Below, piece by piece: positions 26,719 through 36,412 of a stretch of DNA of 64,000 nucleotides. How positions within the stretch are numbered: position 1 is the first letter of the stretch; each line of letters starts with the position of its first letter. Below the pieces are notes generated by a model. It ran no database searches. It had not been told where the DNA came from and saw only the letters and a list, made by a program, of their open reading frames with translations. The translations under genes and the position numbers were made by a program. The stretch covers positions 93,263 through 157,262 of the forward strand of contig NZ_KE159679.1 in the NCBI RefSeq assembly GCF_000403395.2. Reading direction: 5' to 3'. This stretch comes from Anaerotruncus sp. G3(2012). GTDB lineage: Bacteria > Bacillota > Clostridia > Oscillospirales > Ruminococcaceae.

Positions 26719-26984
26719 ACCGCTCCCAGCTTGCCGGGATGGGGCCTGCGGGGAGGGGTCGCTGACCCCTATCCTGCAAGGCGCATCCTGCCCGAGCATC
26801 GCGTGAAGCGCGATCCCGGCCCAAGAGCCGCCTGCGGCGGTTGGCCTCGAGACGCTCGCTGAGGCTCGCAGTCCGGGCTGAAAGCCCGAGAAGCGACGGG
26901 CGTTGTTTTGGCCTGGAATCCAAAGCAACATGCGCCTGGCAATCCCTCTGCCTTTGAAAAGATGGACAAAACTTTTGGCTTTTA
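26719..26984 (+). repeat. Second-type mosaic repeat between DUF4867 and the kinase gene
   Basis: Begins CCCAGCTTGCCGGGATGGGG and contains several palindromes, including AGCCGCCTGCGGCGGTTGGC and GGGCTGAAAGCCCG. It closes with a CTTTGAAAAGATGG-type module and ACAAAACTTTT. It resembles 52470-52606. No gene is visible. Confidence 0.65.
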
Positions 26985-28505
26985 GAGGGCAGCAAGCGTG
27001 TGGAAACTCTCCCGCAGGGCGGGGTAAAGCGACCGGTAAAGCTGGTAGAACGGCTCATACCGGGCAGAGGCTTCCGGATCGGGCTGCTGGGCAGGGTTGG
27101 TGCGGATCATGGCATGGCAGGCATCCTGCACACTGGGGTACAAGCCCGCGCCCACGCCGGCGAGGATCGCCGCACCGAGCGCCGGACCCTCCTTGGAAAC
27201 AACCGTCTTGACCGGGCAGCCGTAGACATCAGCGAGCATCTGCCGCCAGAGCGGGCTGCTTCCGCCGCCGCCACAGGCGAGCATCTCGGTCGAGACGACG
27301 CCCATCCCGCGCAGGACGTCGAGACACTGCCGCTGGGAATAGGTGACACCCTCCATCACTGCGCGCAGAAGGTCATACTTGGTGTGGATCGCTGACAGCC
27401 CGAAAAATACACCACGGCTGTTCTCATCGAGCAGCGGGGACCGTTCACCCATCAGATAGGGCAGGAAAAGCAGACGGTTGGCTCCGACCGGGATCCGCCC
27501 GGCCTGTTGATCCATCAGATAGTAGGGGTCCACCCCCATGCCCGCCGCAGTCTGCATCTCCTCGGTGAAAAAGTTGTCCCGCAGCCATTTAAGCGACAGC
27601 CCTGCCGCAAGGGTGCAGCTCATGACCGTCCATGCGCCCGGCACTGCGGCACAGAAGGTATGTACCCGGCCCTCCGGGTCAATTGTGACGTTATCCGAAT
27701 GCGCGAATACGACGCCTGAAGTGCCGATCGTGGTGAACGCCTTGCCGGTTTCCACAACACCGGTGCCGACCGCCGCAGCGGCGTTATCGCCCGCGCCGCC
27801 CACGACCGGGGTACCCGCCGAAAGACCGGTGATCGCCGCGGCCTCAGCTGTGACCTGCCCGGTGACCTCGCAGGACTCGTACATCTTCGCAAGCAGGGAT
27901 TTGTCGATCCCTAGTTTGTCGAGAATCTCGTCCGACCAGCAGCGGTTGGGGACGTCAAGCAGGTTCATCCCTGATGCATCCGAAACCTCGGTTGCGAATA
28001 TGCCAGTTAGCTTATAGCGAATATAATCTTTCGGAAGCAGGATATGACGGCATTTCTCATACAGCTCCGGCTCGTTGCGGCGCACCCACAGGATTTTCCC
28101 TGCGGTGAACCCGGTGAGCGCGGGGTTGGCGGTGATTTCGATCAGCCGCTGCCTGCCGACCCGTTCGGTGATCTCCGCACACTCGCGGGAGGTGCGCCCG
28201 TCACACCAGATGATGCTTTTGCGCAGCGGCTCGCCCGCCTCATCGAGCATGACCAGCCCATGCATCTGTCCCGAAAGGCCGACTCCCTTGACCGCTTCAG
28301 GCGCGACGCCGCTCTCATCCATCACCCGGCGGATGGTGGCCGCCGCCGCATTCCACCAGTCAGCGGGGTCCTGCTCCGCCCAGCCGTTCTGGGGCTGGTA
28401 GAGCGGATATTCCACCGTTGCCGAACCGGCAACATTCCCATCCTGATCGAACAGGACGGTTTTGGTACCCGAGGTACCCAGATCAATACCAATCAGATAG
28501 TTCAT
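26982..28505 (-). CDS. xylB: Xylulokinase-like carbohydrate kinase (FGGY family)
   Basis: The 507-residue kinase phosphorylates a ketopentose, most likely D-xylulose, using ATP. The FGGY marks are the N-terminal IGIDLGTSGTKTVLFD, WAEQDPADWW, VKGVGLSGQMHGLV, and the C-terminal signature ACGGGGSSPLWRQMLADVYG. Length and the GQMHG motif match xylulokinases. It lies in the sugar cluster, 14 bases downstream of the importer permease. The second mosaic repeat and MITE-B copy 2 separate it from DUF4867, so that gene may depend on readthrough. Confidence 0.92.
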   Translation of the reverse strand: MNYLIGIDLGTSGTKTVLFDQDGNVAGSATVEYPLYQPQNGWAEQDPADWWNAAAATIRRVMDESGVAPEAVKGVGLSGQMHGLVMLDEAGEPLRKSIIWCDGRTSRECAEITERVGRQRLIEITANPALTGFTAGKILWVRRNEPELYEKCRHILLPKDYIRYKLTGIFATEVSDASGMNLLDVPNRCWSDEILDKLGIDKSLLAKMYESCEVTGQVTAEAAAITGLSAGTPVVGGAGDNAAAAVGTGVVETGKAFTTIGTSGVVFAHSDNVTIDPEGRVHTFCAAVPGAWTVMSCTLAAGLSLKWLRDNFFTEEMQTAAGMGVDPYYLMDQQAGRIPVGANRLLFLPYLMGERSPLLDENSRGVFFGLSAIHTKYDLLRAVMEGVTYSQRQCLDVLRGMGVVSTEMLACGGGGSSPLWRQMLADVYGCPVKTVVSKEGPALGAAILAGVGAGLYPSVQDACHAMIRTNPAQQPDPEASARYEPFYQLYRSLYPALRESFHTLAAL

Positions 28506-28519
28506 GTGACCGTCCCCCC

Positions 28520-29695
28520 TTATGCTTTGGTCGAACGCTTTTTGGAGAGCACGTCAAAGACAACCGCTGCCAGCAGGACCAGACCTTTGACCGCCCTCTG
28601 CCAGTTGGAGTCGATGCCGAGGATCGACATACCGTTGTTCAGGACGCCCATAAAGATTGCGCCGATGACCGCACCGCCGATGGTGCCAGTGCCGCCGTAC
28701 GCGGACGCACCGCCGATATAGCAGGCGCCGATCGCATCCAGCTCGTAGTTGGTGCCCGCCGAAGGGGCTGCCGAGTTGAACCGCGCGATGCAGACGAGCG
28801 CCGCGACTGCGGAGAGGAAGCCCATATTGGTATAGGCGAAAAACAGAGTACGGTTGGTGTTGATGCCCGAGAGCTTCGCAGCCTTCTCATTGCCGCCCAT
28901 CGCGTAGAGATAACGCCCGGGGACGGTGTTCTGGGTGTAGTAGCTGTAGACCAGGACGATCACCCCGAGCAGGATAAGCACGACCGGAATACCCTTGTTC
29001 TTGCCGAGCAGGAACGAAAGCGCCATCGCGACCGCGCAGATCAGAACCAGGCGTCCCCAGAGCATACCGGCAGGTGCCAGCTCGTAGTTTTTGCGGGCTT
29101 TTTTGTTGCGTTCGGCGAGCTGCTGGACCACATACACCGCACAGAGGACCGCACCGACCGCGAGGGTCACACCGAAGACCAGGCTCTTTTCGGCTCCGGA
29201 GCCGGGGAGGAAGCTGCTGAAATAGCGCAGGTATTCATCCGGGAATGGGGAGATGGTCAGGCCGTCGAGGACGATCAGCGCAAGCCCGCGCCAGAGCATC
29301 ATGCCCGCGAGGGTGACGATAAACGCCGGGATCCGCACATAGGCGATCCAGAATCCCTGCCACGCGCCGATCAGGATGCCCATGAGCAGGCAGGTGATGA
29401 TTGTGAGATAGACGTTCATCTTGTGGTTGACGATCATGACGCCCGCAATCGCGCCGACCAGCGCAACCACCGAGCCGACCGACAGGTCGATGTTGCCGCC
29501 GGTCAGGATGCAGAGCAGCATACCAACCGCGAGAATCACGACATAGCTGTTCTGGAGGATGAGGTTGGTGACGTTGGCGGGCGCAAACAGCGAGCCTTTG
29601 CCTGCCGCGGAAATCAGCACCTGGAACAGCAGCATGATTACCACAAGCGCGATGAGCATGGTATTCTTCTTGAGAATCTCTTTTGTTTTTGTCAT
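28520..29695 (-). CDS. Monosaccharide ABC importer permease (MmsB/GguB/XylH type)
   Basis: The 391-residue permease of the BPD_transp_2 family has about ten membrane spans. Marks are [18 protein letters not shown] near residue 75, [24 protein letters not shown], and the coupling segment [20 protein letters not shown]. The extra 391-residue length and this ordering match the permeases paired with multiple-sugar-binding protein ChvE. Its ATG overlaps the ATPase stop as ATGA. Confidence 0.92.
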   Translation of the reverse strand: MTKTKEILKKNTMLIALVVIMLLFQVLISAAGKGSLFAPANVTNLILQNSYVVILAVGMLLCILTGGNIDLSVGSVVALVGAIAGVMIVNHKMNVYLTIITCLLMGILIGAWQGFWIAYVRIPAFIVTLAGMMLWRGLALIVLDGLTISPFPDEYLRYFSSFLPGSGAEKSLVFGVTLAVGAVLCAVYVVQQLAERNKKARKNYELAPAGMLWGRLVLICAVAMALSFLLGKNKGIPVVLILLGVIVLVYSYYTQNTVPGRYLYAMGGNEKAAKLSGINTNRTLFFAYTNMGFLSAVAALVCIARFNSAAPSAGTNYELDAIGACYIGGASAYGGTGTIGGAVIGAIFMGVLNNGMSILGIDSNWQRAVKGLVLLAAVVFDVLSKKRSTKA

Positions 29696-31233
29696 TTGAC
29701 TTCCGCTCCTTTGCTTGATTGTAGGATGCAGGACATAATGGACTCCTGGCTTGCCTCTTCACGGGAGAGTTCGCCGACGATCCGGCCTTCATTCATAACA
29801 TAAATCCGGTCGCACATGCCCAGGACCTCCGGAAGCTCGGAAGAGATCATCACGACCGATTTCCCTTCCGCGACCAGCTGGTTGATGATGCAGTAGATCT
29901 CGTATTTCGCGCCGACGTCGATGCCGCGGGTCGGCTCATCGAGGATCAGCACTTCCGGGTCCGCAAACATCCACTTTGCGAGCAGCACCTTCTGCTGGTT
30001 GCCGCCCGAGAGGTTGCCCACCGGCTGCTCGATGCTCGCACACTTGGTATGTAATTTCTCGCGGTACTCGTTGGCTACCTGGATTTCGAGGTCTTTGTCA
30101 AGCACCTTGTTGCGGCTGATTTTGTCCATCTTGGCGAGCGTGGTGTTCTCACGGATCGGGGTGCTCAGGATCAGCCCGTTGCCCTTACGGTCCTCGGTGA
30201 CATAGGCCAGCTTGTGGTTGATCGCGTCCTGTACGCTGTTCAGGTGCACCTCGGCGCCGTCCATCAGCAGGGCGCCCGAGATATCTGCGCCGTAGCTTTT
30301 CCCAAAGATGCTCATGGCAAGCTCGGTGCGTCCCGCGCCCATCAGGCCGCTGATCCCGACCACCTCGCCCCGCCGGACGTTGATATTGACCCCGTCGCAG
30401 ACCTTGCGCCCCTCATAGAGCGGATGGAATACTGTCCAGTCGCGCACTTCCATGCTGACATCCCCAATTTTCGGTTCGCGCCTGGGGAACCGGTCGGTCA
30501 GCTCGCGGCCAACCATCCCTTTGATGATCCGTTCCTCGCTGAAATCGTCCACCCCTTTGACGAGTGTTTCAATCGTGGAGCCGTCGCGGATCACCGTGAT
30601 CTTGTCCGCCACATACGAAACCTCGTTCAGCTTGTGGGAGATGATGATACAGGTCATACCCTGCGACTTGAACTCCAGCATCAGATCAAGCAGCTTCTGG
30701 GAATCGGTCTCGTTGAGCGACGCGGTAGGCTCGTCGAGGATCAGCAGCTTGACGTTCTTGGCGAGCGCCTTTGCGATCTCAACCAGCTGCTGTTTGCCCA
30801 CGCCGATGTCCTTAATCAGCGTGCGCGATGATTCGTTCAGCCCAACCATCCGCAGCAGCTCATCCGCCTTGTTGTAGGTTTCGTCCCAGTCGATCCGCGC
30901 CTTTTTCCCCCGCTCGTTGCCGAGGAACATGTTCTCGCCGATCGTCAGATAGGGAACCAGCGCCAGCTCCTGGTGGATGATGACAATGCCGCGGCTCTCG
31001 CTGTCCTTGATCTTGTGGAACTCGCACCGCTGCCCCTGGTAGACGATCTCCCCCTCGTAGCTGCCATAGGGATAGATGCCGCTCAGGACGTTCATCAGCG
31101 TGGATTTCCCCGCGCCGTTCTCGCCGACCAGCGCATGGATCTCGCCTTCTTCCACCTGTAAATTGACGTTGTCGAGCGCGCGTACACCGGGGAAGAGCTT
31201 CACGATATTCTTCATTTCGAGTAAGGTGTTTGC
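29692..31233 (-). CDS. Monosaccharide ABC importer ATP-binding protein (MmsA/GguA/XylG type)
   Basis: The 513-residue protein has two ABC domains. Domain 1: Walker [24 protein letters not shown], Walker [12 protein letters not shown]. Domain 2: [45 protein letters not shown] choose the TTG at 31233 (reading [10 protein letters not shown]) because GGAGGG lies 7 bases ahead; the ATG seven codons later has none. It is coupled to the permease. Confidence 0.92.
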   Translation of the reverse strand, partial: ANTLLEMKNIVKLFPGVRALDNVNLQVEEGEIHALVGENGAGKSTLMNVLSGIYPYGSYEGEIVYQGQRCEFHKIKDSESRGIVIIHQELALVPYLTIGENMFLGNERGKKARIDWDETYNKADELLRMVGLNESSRTLIKDIGVGKQQLVEIAKALAKNVKLLILDEPTASLNETDSQKLLDLMLEFKSQGMTCIIISHKLNEVSYVADKITVIRDGSTIETLVKGVDDFSEERIIKGMVGRELTDRFPRREPKIGDVSMEVRDWTVFHPLYEGRKVCDGVNINVRRGEVVGISGLMGAGRTELAMSIFGKSYGADISGALLMDGAEVHLNSVQDAINHKLAYVTEDRKGNGLILSTPIRENTTLAKMDKISRNKVLDKDLEIQVANEYREKLHTKCASIEQPVGNLSGGNQQKVLLAKWMFADPEVLILDEPTRGIDVGAKYEIYCIINQLVAEGKSVVMISSELPEVLGMCDRIYVMNEGRIVGELSREEASQESIMSCILQSSKGAEVK

Positions 31234-31321
31234 CAAATGGAATCCCTCCTTCAATCCGGTTCAAGATAGAACCCTGTCTGGTATCAAAAGCGTTCCTCAA
31301 AAAATTTTTTAACTTTCCCTT

Positions 31322-31504
31322 AAAACCAAAAGTTTCGCCCGCCTTTTCAAAGGCGGCGGGGCCGAGGGGCAGGGCCCCCGCCGCCGCGCGTACACGGCGG
31401 AATTCCTGCTTGGGCGCGCGGCGCGCCCGCCTGAGAAGCGCATTTTTCGGGTGAATTGCCGTGAAACGGCAAGAGGGGGCTTTTGCAAGAGAAAAAGCCC
31501 CCTG
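31322..31504 (-). repeat. Mosaic hairpin repeat within the sugar operon
   Basis: This copy reads on the minus strand: the first hairpin (GGGGGCTTTT / AAAAAGCCCCC, 31476-31503) comes first, then GCCGTTTCACGGC, the CAATTCACCC module, GCGCGC palindromes and the closing CCGCCTTT / AAAGGCGG with GCGAAACTTTTGGT. It lies between the binding-protein gene and the ATPase gene, downstream of a terminator. Confidence 0.8.
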
Positions 31505-31530
31505 CTAAAGATGCCAAACAAGTTTCAAAA

Positions 31531-31562
31531 CGGGCGGACAGAACTTCCGCTCTATCCGCCCG
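31531..31562 (-). terminator. Terminator after the sugar-binding protein gene
   Basis: On the minus strand CGGGCGGA pairs with TCCGCCCG and is followed by TTTTG; a second hairpin GACCGTCC/GGACGGTT (31572-31601) precedes it. Partial termination here would favour the binding protein over the membrane parts. Confidence 0.7.
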
Positions 31563-31608
31563 CAAACCGTCCGTTTTTGTTTGGGGACGGTCAGCCCTAT
31601 TTCAGAAT

Positions 31609-32766
31609 TTACGCCACGTCCGCCTCGGTGTAGTAACCGCTGTCGATGAGCAGTTCTTTGTAGTTATCGACAGTGCAGATCACAGGATCGCAGAGGTAGG
31701 AGGGGATGATACCGGTGCCGTTATCATAGGTCTCGGTGTCGTTGATCTCCGGCTCGGTGCCCTGCATAACCGCATCCACCATCTTGACGACCTGGGAGGC
31801 CAGCGTACGGGTATCCTTAAAGACCGACATATCCTGCAGGCCGGCGACGATGTTCTTGACGTTCGGCTTGTCGCAGTCCTGACCAGTGATGACCGGCATG
31901 TTCTCCGCGGTGTAGCCCGCAGCGGTCAGCGCGTTCTGTACGCCGTAGGAGGTCGAGTCGTTCGAGCAGAGGACTGCGTCGAGCTTGGTGCCCTCGGGGC
32001 CGTAGCCGTTCGAGGTGATGAGGTTTTCCATCCGCTTCTGGGACTCTTCAGCAGACCAGTTCGGGGTTGCGCACTGGGCTTTCTCGGTCTGACCGGAAAG
32101 GACCACCAGCTTGCCGCTGTCCATGTACGGCTTCAGCACGTCCATCGCGCCGCCGAAGAAGAAGTTGACGTTGTTATCGTCCGGGGAGCCGGTGACCAGC
32201 TCGATGTTGAACGGGCCTTCCGCGTTGTCCAGATCCAGCGCATCCTTGATAAAGTTGCCCTGGAAGGTGCCGACCTTGTAGTTATCGAAGGTCGCGTAGT
32301 AGGAGATCGCATCGCTGTTCATGATGAGGCGGTCGTACGAGATGACCGGGATGCCCGCATCCTTGGCGCCTTTGAGAACCTCGGTCAGCGAAGAACCGTC
32401 GATCGCCGCTACAACCAGCGCCTCACAGCCATTCGAGATCATGTTCTCGAGCTGGGAAACCTGGGTCGGGATGTCGTTGTCGCCCGCGTACTGGAGGTCG
32501 ACCTCATAGCCGGCCGCTTCCAGCTCGGCTTTCATGTTGGAACCGTCCTGGTTCCAGCGCTGGAGGCTCTGGGTCGGCATCGAAACGCCGACCTTGCCGC
32601 CGCCTGCCGGTGCTGCATCACCGCCCGCAGGGGCCTCGGACGAAGCTGCGGGGGCTGCCGGAGCCGCCGGAGCTGCACTCGAGCTTTCTGCCGGAGCGCT
32701 GCCGCCGCAGGCCGCCAGTGAGAGCATCATGGCGGATGCGAGGATACTTGCTAAAATCTTTTTCAT
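31609..32766 (-). CDS. Sugar ABC importer substrate-binding lipoprotein (ChvE/XylF-like)
   Basis: The 385-residue lipoprotein begins MKKILASILASAMMLSLAACGG (lipobox LAAC, Cys 20), then an Ala/Ser/Pro-rich linker to about residue 55. The type I periplasmic fold follows with KVGVSMPTQSLQRWNQDG, EALVVAAIDGSSL, ISYDRLI and the hinge DAVLCSNDSTSYG. These match the multiple-monosaccharide binding protein group (ChvE/MmsE), which binds xylose, arabinose, galactose or fucose. The ATG at 32766 follows GGAGTGAAGGAA. It is the first gene of the sugar cluster, behind a promoter flanked by two operators. Confidence 0.92.
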   Translation of the reverse strand: MKKILASILASAMMLSLAACGGSAPAESSSAAPAAPAAPAASSEAPAGGDAAPAGGGKVGVSMPTQSLQRWNQDGSNMKAELEAAGYEVDLQYAGDNDIPTQVSQLENMISNGCEALVVAAIDGSSLTEVLKGAKDAGIPVISYDRLIMNSDAISYYATFDNYKVGTFQGNFIKDALDLDNAEGPFNIELVTGSPDDNNVNFFFGGAMDVLKPYMDSGKLVVLSGQTEKAQCATPNWSAEESQKRMENLITSNGYGPEGTKLDAVLCSNDSTSYGVQNALTAAGYTAENMPVITGQDCDKPNVKNIVAGLQDMSVFKDTRTLASQVVKMVDAVMQGTEPEINDTETYDNGTGIIPSYLCDPVICTVDNYKELLIDSGYYTEADVA

Positions 32767-32835
32767 TTCCTTCACTCCTGTTTTACATGGTTCATATTTT
32801 GACCGCCTTCCGGCGGTGGGATACCACTCCGGACG

Positions 32836-32848
32836 CGTGCACGAGCAC
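32836..32848. promoter_or_regulatory. LacI-type operator, site 1
   Basis: CGTGCACGAGCAC, a dyad of CGTGC and GCAC(G), overlapping the probable transcription start of the sugar operon. It is repeated 70 bases away. Confidence 0.75.
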
Positions 32849-32854
32849 AAAAAA

Positions 32855-32885
32855 ATTTTAAAAAAACAAATCCTTTTTTCGTCAA
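32855..32885 (-). promoter_or_regulatory. Promoter of the sugar operon
   Basis: On the minus strand TTGACG (32880-32885) is followed after 17 bases by TTTAAA, or after 19 by TAAAAT. It lies between the two operator copies. Confidence 0.6.
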
Positions 32886-32905
32886 ACCGACTGAAGCAAA
32901 ACCAT

Positions 32906-32919
32906 CGTGCACGAGCACG
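32906..32919. promoter_or_regulatory. LacI-type operator, site 2
   Basis: CGTGCACGAGCACG, a full dyad just upstream of the -35 box. The spacing of 70 bases to site 1 would suit looping by a tetramer or independent occupation by two dimers. Confidence 0.75.
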
Positions 32920-33125
32920 TCTTTCTGTTACTAAGCATATTGCAAAAAAGCCCATTTGTCAACCTCTTTTTAGAGAATCCCCCTAATTTTGGATATAAGC
33001 ACAATTTTACCCCTGTCAGATTGGTGAAAAGGCAAAAAAGAATCTTTTTTATAAACGCGCCAAAAAAAGTTGCCAGCATCAGGATATTTTGCTATCCCTG
33101 CCGGGAATCTGGGCAGGGTTTTGCA

Positions 33126-33154
33126 GGGGGCTTTTTACAGGAGAAAAAGCCCCC
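33126..33154 (-). terminator. Terminator of the DUF885 gene
   Basis: GGGGGCTTTTT pairs with AAAAAGCCCCC just past the stop of the DUF885 gene. From here to the operator at 32919 the DNA is AT-rich and holds nothing else I can identify. Confidence 0.8.
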
Positions 33155-33181
33155 CTCCTGGCTCTGGCCATCCCGGCTGCA

Positions 33182-34963
33182 TCACGCCGCCTGCGGAAGC
33201 TGCTGTGCGGATGCAGAAGCGCGGGTTCCCTCCACATACCGGTCTATCTGCTTCTCAAGGATCGGGAAGCTGGCGGCTCCGGTGTCGAGGATCACCTTGT
33301 GGAATTCTATCGGGGAAAAGGCTTCTCCCAGCTGTTCCTCCGCCCGTTCCCGCAGGCGGGAGAACAGGAGCGCCCCCAGATCATAGTTAAGATAGTTTCC
33401 GGGCGACTCGAGGAACAACAGATAGTTCTGTTCAAGCAGTTCCGGGTCCTGTTCGCCGTAAACGATCTGGAAGCGGTTGCAGAATTCCGCAAAGTCCCAG
33501 CCGTCATAGTGGACCCCGATGTCAAAAAGGCAGGTGTAGATCATTGAGACCCGGCCGGAACCCGCCATGATCTCATTGGCAGGGTTCTGGTCCAGGGCAT
33601 AGTAGGGGGCGAACTCCTCCACATAGGTCGCCCATCCCTCCGAATATCCGCTATAGTCGAGTATATATCGGATGGTCGGCGCCTGTAGGCTTTTATAGTA
33701 GATGCCCTGGTACATATGCCCGGGATATCCCTCATGCATGAGGGTGGGGAAGAGCGACTGGTCAAACGCCCCGTTCAGGTAGATCATCTGGGGGGAGGAG
33801 AGCGGGCTGTCGATCGTGTCCACGACATAGGCCGCCGGAGAGAAATTCTCCTTCATCGAGTCGGGCACCTGGCGGACCTCATAGTTGAGCTGCTCAAGCG
33901 GCGGAAAATCTGCGGCGACCGCCTCGGCAAGATAGTCCACGACCTCCTCCGCGGAGGAAAAGCCGCCGTAATATGGTTCAGCGAGCAGATAGTCGAACGT
34001 CGGGTTGGCGTCAATGATGTCGGAATATTGAAGCATCGCGCGGTCCATCTCTTCCGAGAGCAGCGCTTTGATCTCCCGAATGGTCAGGTCAGTGCCAACG
34101 GCCGCCTGTACCAGCGCCTCATAATATTCCTTCCCGCCCTCAAAGTGTGCCAGACCAGCCATCTCTTCGGTGCCTTTCAGCTTCGAAAGCGCGTCCCCCA
34201 GCGAGCGGTAGGCATTGAGCAGGTCGTTTTTCAGGAGGGTTTCGTTCTTTTGCTTTGCCTGCGCTTTCTTTTTGTCCGAGAGAAAATCCGCCTGGTCGAT
34301 CCGCCTGTTGACCGACTCGATCAGGAACGGTTCCCCATCTGCGGCAAAAGTCTCACACTGGGCGATCACCAGATCCAACATCTTTTGACTCATCCCATAC
34401 CCGTTTTCCAGCCGCACCTTCTCCAGTTCCGCATATTTGAGGAAAGTCTCCTCTGCTGTTTCGAGGATGTTGAAATAGCTGTCCAGATCACTTTTCCGGT
34501 TAAAAGTGAAATTCTCGAGCAGGATCGGCAGGTTTGCCTGATAGCCCAGGAAACTCCCCAGATATTTATTATCCAAATAGTAATATTCTTGTAATTTTTT
34601 ATTTCTTGTAAAATAATCCTTGATGACATCATAGGTGAGCTGCTGCCGGCTGTCCAGCTCTTCATAGGGAAACTGCCCGAGCACCTCCAACAGCGCGTCC
34701 GCCCATTCGATCGAATCCTGATAATCCTGCTCATCCGAATAGGGCAGCTCGTAAAGAGCCGTCGGAAAACCGTAGTCCTGCGGGTTCTCAAACAGGACAT
34801 TCAGTGAAAGATTGTTTGCGCCTATGACCTGCGTGGGCAGCTCCTCCACAAAATCGTCAAATGCTTCGGCCGTCGTTTTTGCCGGCGTACAGGAGGACAG
34901 CTGCAGACAAAACAGAACCGCAAGCAGAGTGGAAAGTGGTTTCAAAAGATGGGAATGTTTCAT
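33182..34963 (-). CDS. DUF885 family lipoprotein (putative metallo-carboxypeptidase fold)
   Basis: The 593-residue protein starts MKHSHLLKPLSTLLAVLFCLQLSSC, a lipoprotein signal with Cys near residue 25. The rest matches DUF885, a helical family related in fold to zinc carboxypeptidases. The conserved metal motif is HEGYPGH (in TLMHEGYPGHMYQ), with EGWATYVEEFA downstream providing a further Glu. It is predicted to be anchored outside the membrane and to act on peptides, but the substrate is not known. The ATG at 34963 follows AAGGAG by 6 bases. Confidence 0.88.
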   Translation of the reverse strand: MKHSHLLKPLSTLLAVLFCLQLSSCTPAKTTAEAFDDFVEELPTQVIGANNLSLNVLFENPQDYGFPTALYELPYSDEQDYQDSIEWADALLEVLGQFPYEELDSRQQLTYDVIKDYFTRNKKLQEYYYLDNKYLGSFLGYQANLPILLENFTFNRKSDLDSYFNILETAEETFLKYAELEKVRLENGYGMSQKMLDLVIAQCETFAADGEPFLIESVNRRIDQADFLSDKKKAQAKQKNETLLKNDLLNAYRSLGDALSKLKGTEEMAGLAHFEGGKEYYEALVQAAVGTDLTIREIKALLSEEMDRAMLQYSDIIDANPTFDYLLAEPYYGGFSSAEEVVDYLAEAVAADFPPLEQLNYEVRQVPDSMKENFSPAAYVVDTIDSPLSSPQMIYLNGAFDQSLFPTLMHEGYPGHMYQGIYYKSLQAPTIRYILDYSGYSEGWATYVEEFAPYYALDQNPANEIMAGSGRVSMIYTCLFDIGVHYDGWDFAEFCNRFQIVYGEQDPELLEQNYLLFLESPGNYLNYDLGALLFSRLRERAEEQLGEAFSPIEFHKVILDTGAASFPILEKQIDRYVEGTRASASAQQLPQAA

Positions 34964-35157
34964 AAAAGGCTCCTTCATCAGAAAACAGTTCGGGGTATTT
35001 TGATTTCCTAGACTATACCACATTTCTGCACCGCTGGCAATCGCGGCAGGCTGCATTATCCATATGCTCCCGGCGGGACAGGTATTCCTGCGCCGCAGCG
35101 GGAATTTGCCCACATTAAAAGAGAGCCGCCTTCCCAAAGCGGCCCCCTTATCTAATA

Positions 35158-35532
35158 TCAGCGAAGTTCGGCTTCACCTTCAAAGCCGGTTTCCCCGTAG
35201 ATCGAAATTTTGTAGTCCAAGCGGTCAAGCACCTCCTGCATCGTCGTGATCCGTTCAGCGAGCTGCTGCCGCTGGTCCATCAGGATTTGTTTGCGGGCGG
35301 CTGTTGAAGCGTCCCCCAGTTGGAAGAGGGACACATACTCTATCAGCGCGTCGATCTGCAAGCCCGCGCCCCTCATACATTTGATGAATTCTACCCAGGC
35401 ACAGGCCCTTTCATCATAGTCCCGGATACCCCTCCCGTTGCGTGGTACCGGCGGGATCAGTCCGATCCGCTCATAGTACCGCAGCGTATCCGCAGTGATG
35501 TCATATTTTTTGCTCACTTCAGCGATTGTCAT
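35158..35532 (-). CDS. MerR-family transcriptional regulator
   Basis: The 124-residue protein has the MerR winged helix at the N-terminus (MTIAEVSKKYDITADTLRYYERIGLIPPV, then GIRDYDERACAWVEFIKCMRGAGL) and a dimerisation coiled coil (about residues 80-115). There is no C-terminal Cys pair, so a metal sensor is unlikely; it resembles the YyaN/AdhR group. The ATG at 35532 is chosen because the HTH begins there; a G-rich AAGGGGG is 9 bases upstream. Confidence 0.88.
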   Translation of the reverse strand: MTIAEVSKKYDITADTLRYYERIGLIPPVPRNGRGIRDYDERACAWVEFIKCMRGAGLQIDALIEYVSLFQLGDASTAARKQILMDQRQQLAERITTMQEVLDRLDYKISIYGETGFEGEAELR

Positions 35533-35571
35533 AGAGCGCTGCCCCCTTGAATTCATTGGATTAAAGCCAGA

Positions 35572-35690
35572 GGTCTTTTTCACTTGCAAAAAAGCCCTCT
35601 TCCAAAGATGCCCAGCAGGTTCCAAACGTTTCACCAGCCTTTGCTCCGCGCTGAGAGCCGCCTTTCGGCGGCTCTCAAAGCCTGTGGAAC
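35572..35690 (+). repeat. Degenerate mosaic repeat
   Basis: TTTTCACTTGCAAAAAAGCCC and CCAAACGTTTCACC recall the first and last modules of the mosaic repeat, and GAGCCGCC pairs with GGCGGCTC near 35660. It is the weakest copy in the window. From here to the promoter at 35844 I see nothing else. Confidence 0.4.
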
Positions 35691-35843
35691 CACTAGTACG
35701 CTGTGTCCTGATTATACCATAACACTTTAAGCCCGCTCCAAGTCAAGCCCTTTTTGCAAAAAGCGGTACCATATCCGGCGGTTATGCGCAAAATTACCCA
35801 AAAACCGGATGGATTTTTGATACAACTCTGCATAAACTGCTGC

Positions 35844-35873
35844 TTGACGAGCCATTCTGGTTTGTGATACAAT
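35844..35873 (+). promoter_or_regulatory. Promoter of the rpmG-secE-nusG-rplKA operon
   Basis: TTGACG (35844-35849) and TACAAT (35868-35873) are 18 bases apart, about 100 bases ahead of rpmG. Confidence 0.75.
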
Positions 35874-35973
35874 AAGGATACCTCTAAAAGGGTTATTTTT
35901 TTATGTCCAAAACCACAGTGTTTCCTTTACGAGGGAGGCAAAAAATTCCGGTAAAATCAGGAGGTGCCGAAAC

Positions 35974-36123
35974 ATGCGAGTGAAAATTACCCTGGCTTGC
36001 ACCGAGTGCAAGCAGCGCAACTACAACAAGATGAAAAACAAGAAAAACGATCCGGACAGGCTTGAGATGAACAAATACTGCAAGTTCTGCCGGAAGCACA
36101 CGCTGCACAAGGAAACCAAGTAA
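35974..36123 (+). CDS. rpmG: 50S ribosomal protein L33
   Basis: This is a 49-residue protein starting [18 protein letters not shown] and ending HTLHKETK. Both Cys pairs (CTEC and CKFC) are present, so this is the zinc-binding (C+) form of L33. AGGAGG lies 10 bases before the ATG. The order rpmG-secE-nusG is standard in Firmicutes. Confidence 0.97.
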   Translation: MRVKITLACTECKQRNYNKMKNKKNDPDRLEMNKYCKFCRKHTLHKETK

Positions 36124-36144
36124 GGATGAAAGGCGGGTCTTATC

Positions 36145-36369
36145 ATGGCAGATAATGCGGTGCAGAAAAAACCCGGATTCATCGCGAAGAGCAAGAAATT
36201 TTTCAAGGACGTGAAGGGCGAGCTGAAAAAGATCGTCTGGCCGGACAAAAAGCACGCCATGAACAATACCGGCATCGTGCTGGGCGTGATGGCGGTTTCG
36301 GCGGTGTTTATCGGCGGTCTGGACATCATCACTTCCTATCTGATTAAATTCTTCCTCAGCCTACTGTGA
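36145..36369 (+). CDS. secE: Preprotein translocase subunit SecE
   Basis: The 74-residue subunit of the SecYEG channel has an amphipathic N-terminal helix (FFKDVKGELKKIVWPDKK) carrying the conserved W-P, and a single membrane span (GIVLGVMAVSAVFIGGLDIIT). It lies between rpmG and nusG. Confidence 0.96.
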   Translation: MADNAVQKKPGFIAKSKKFFKDVKGELKKIVWPDKKHAMNNTGIVLGVMAVSAVFIGGLDIITSYLIKFFLSLL

Positions 36370-36412
36370 CGGCGTCCCGAAATTCCGATCTGAACTGGTG
36401 GGAGGTACGCGC

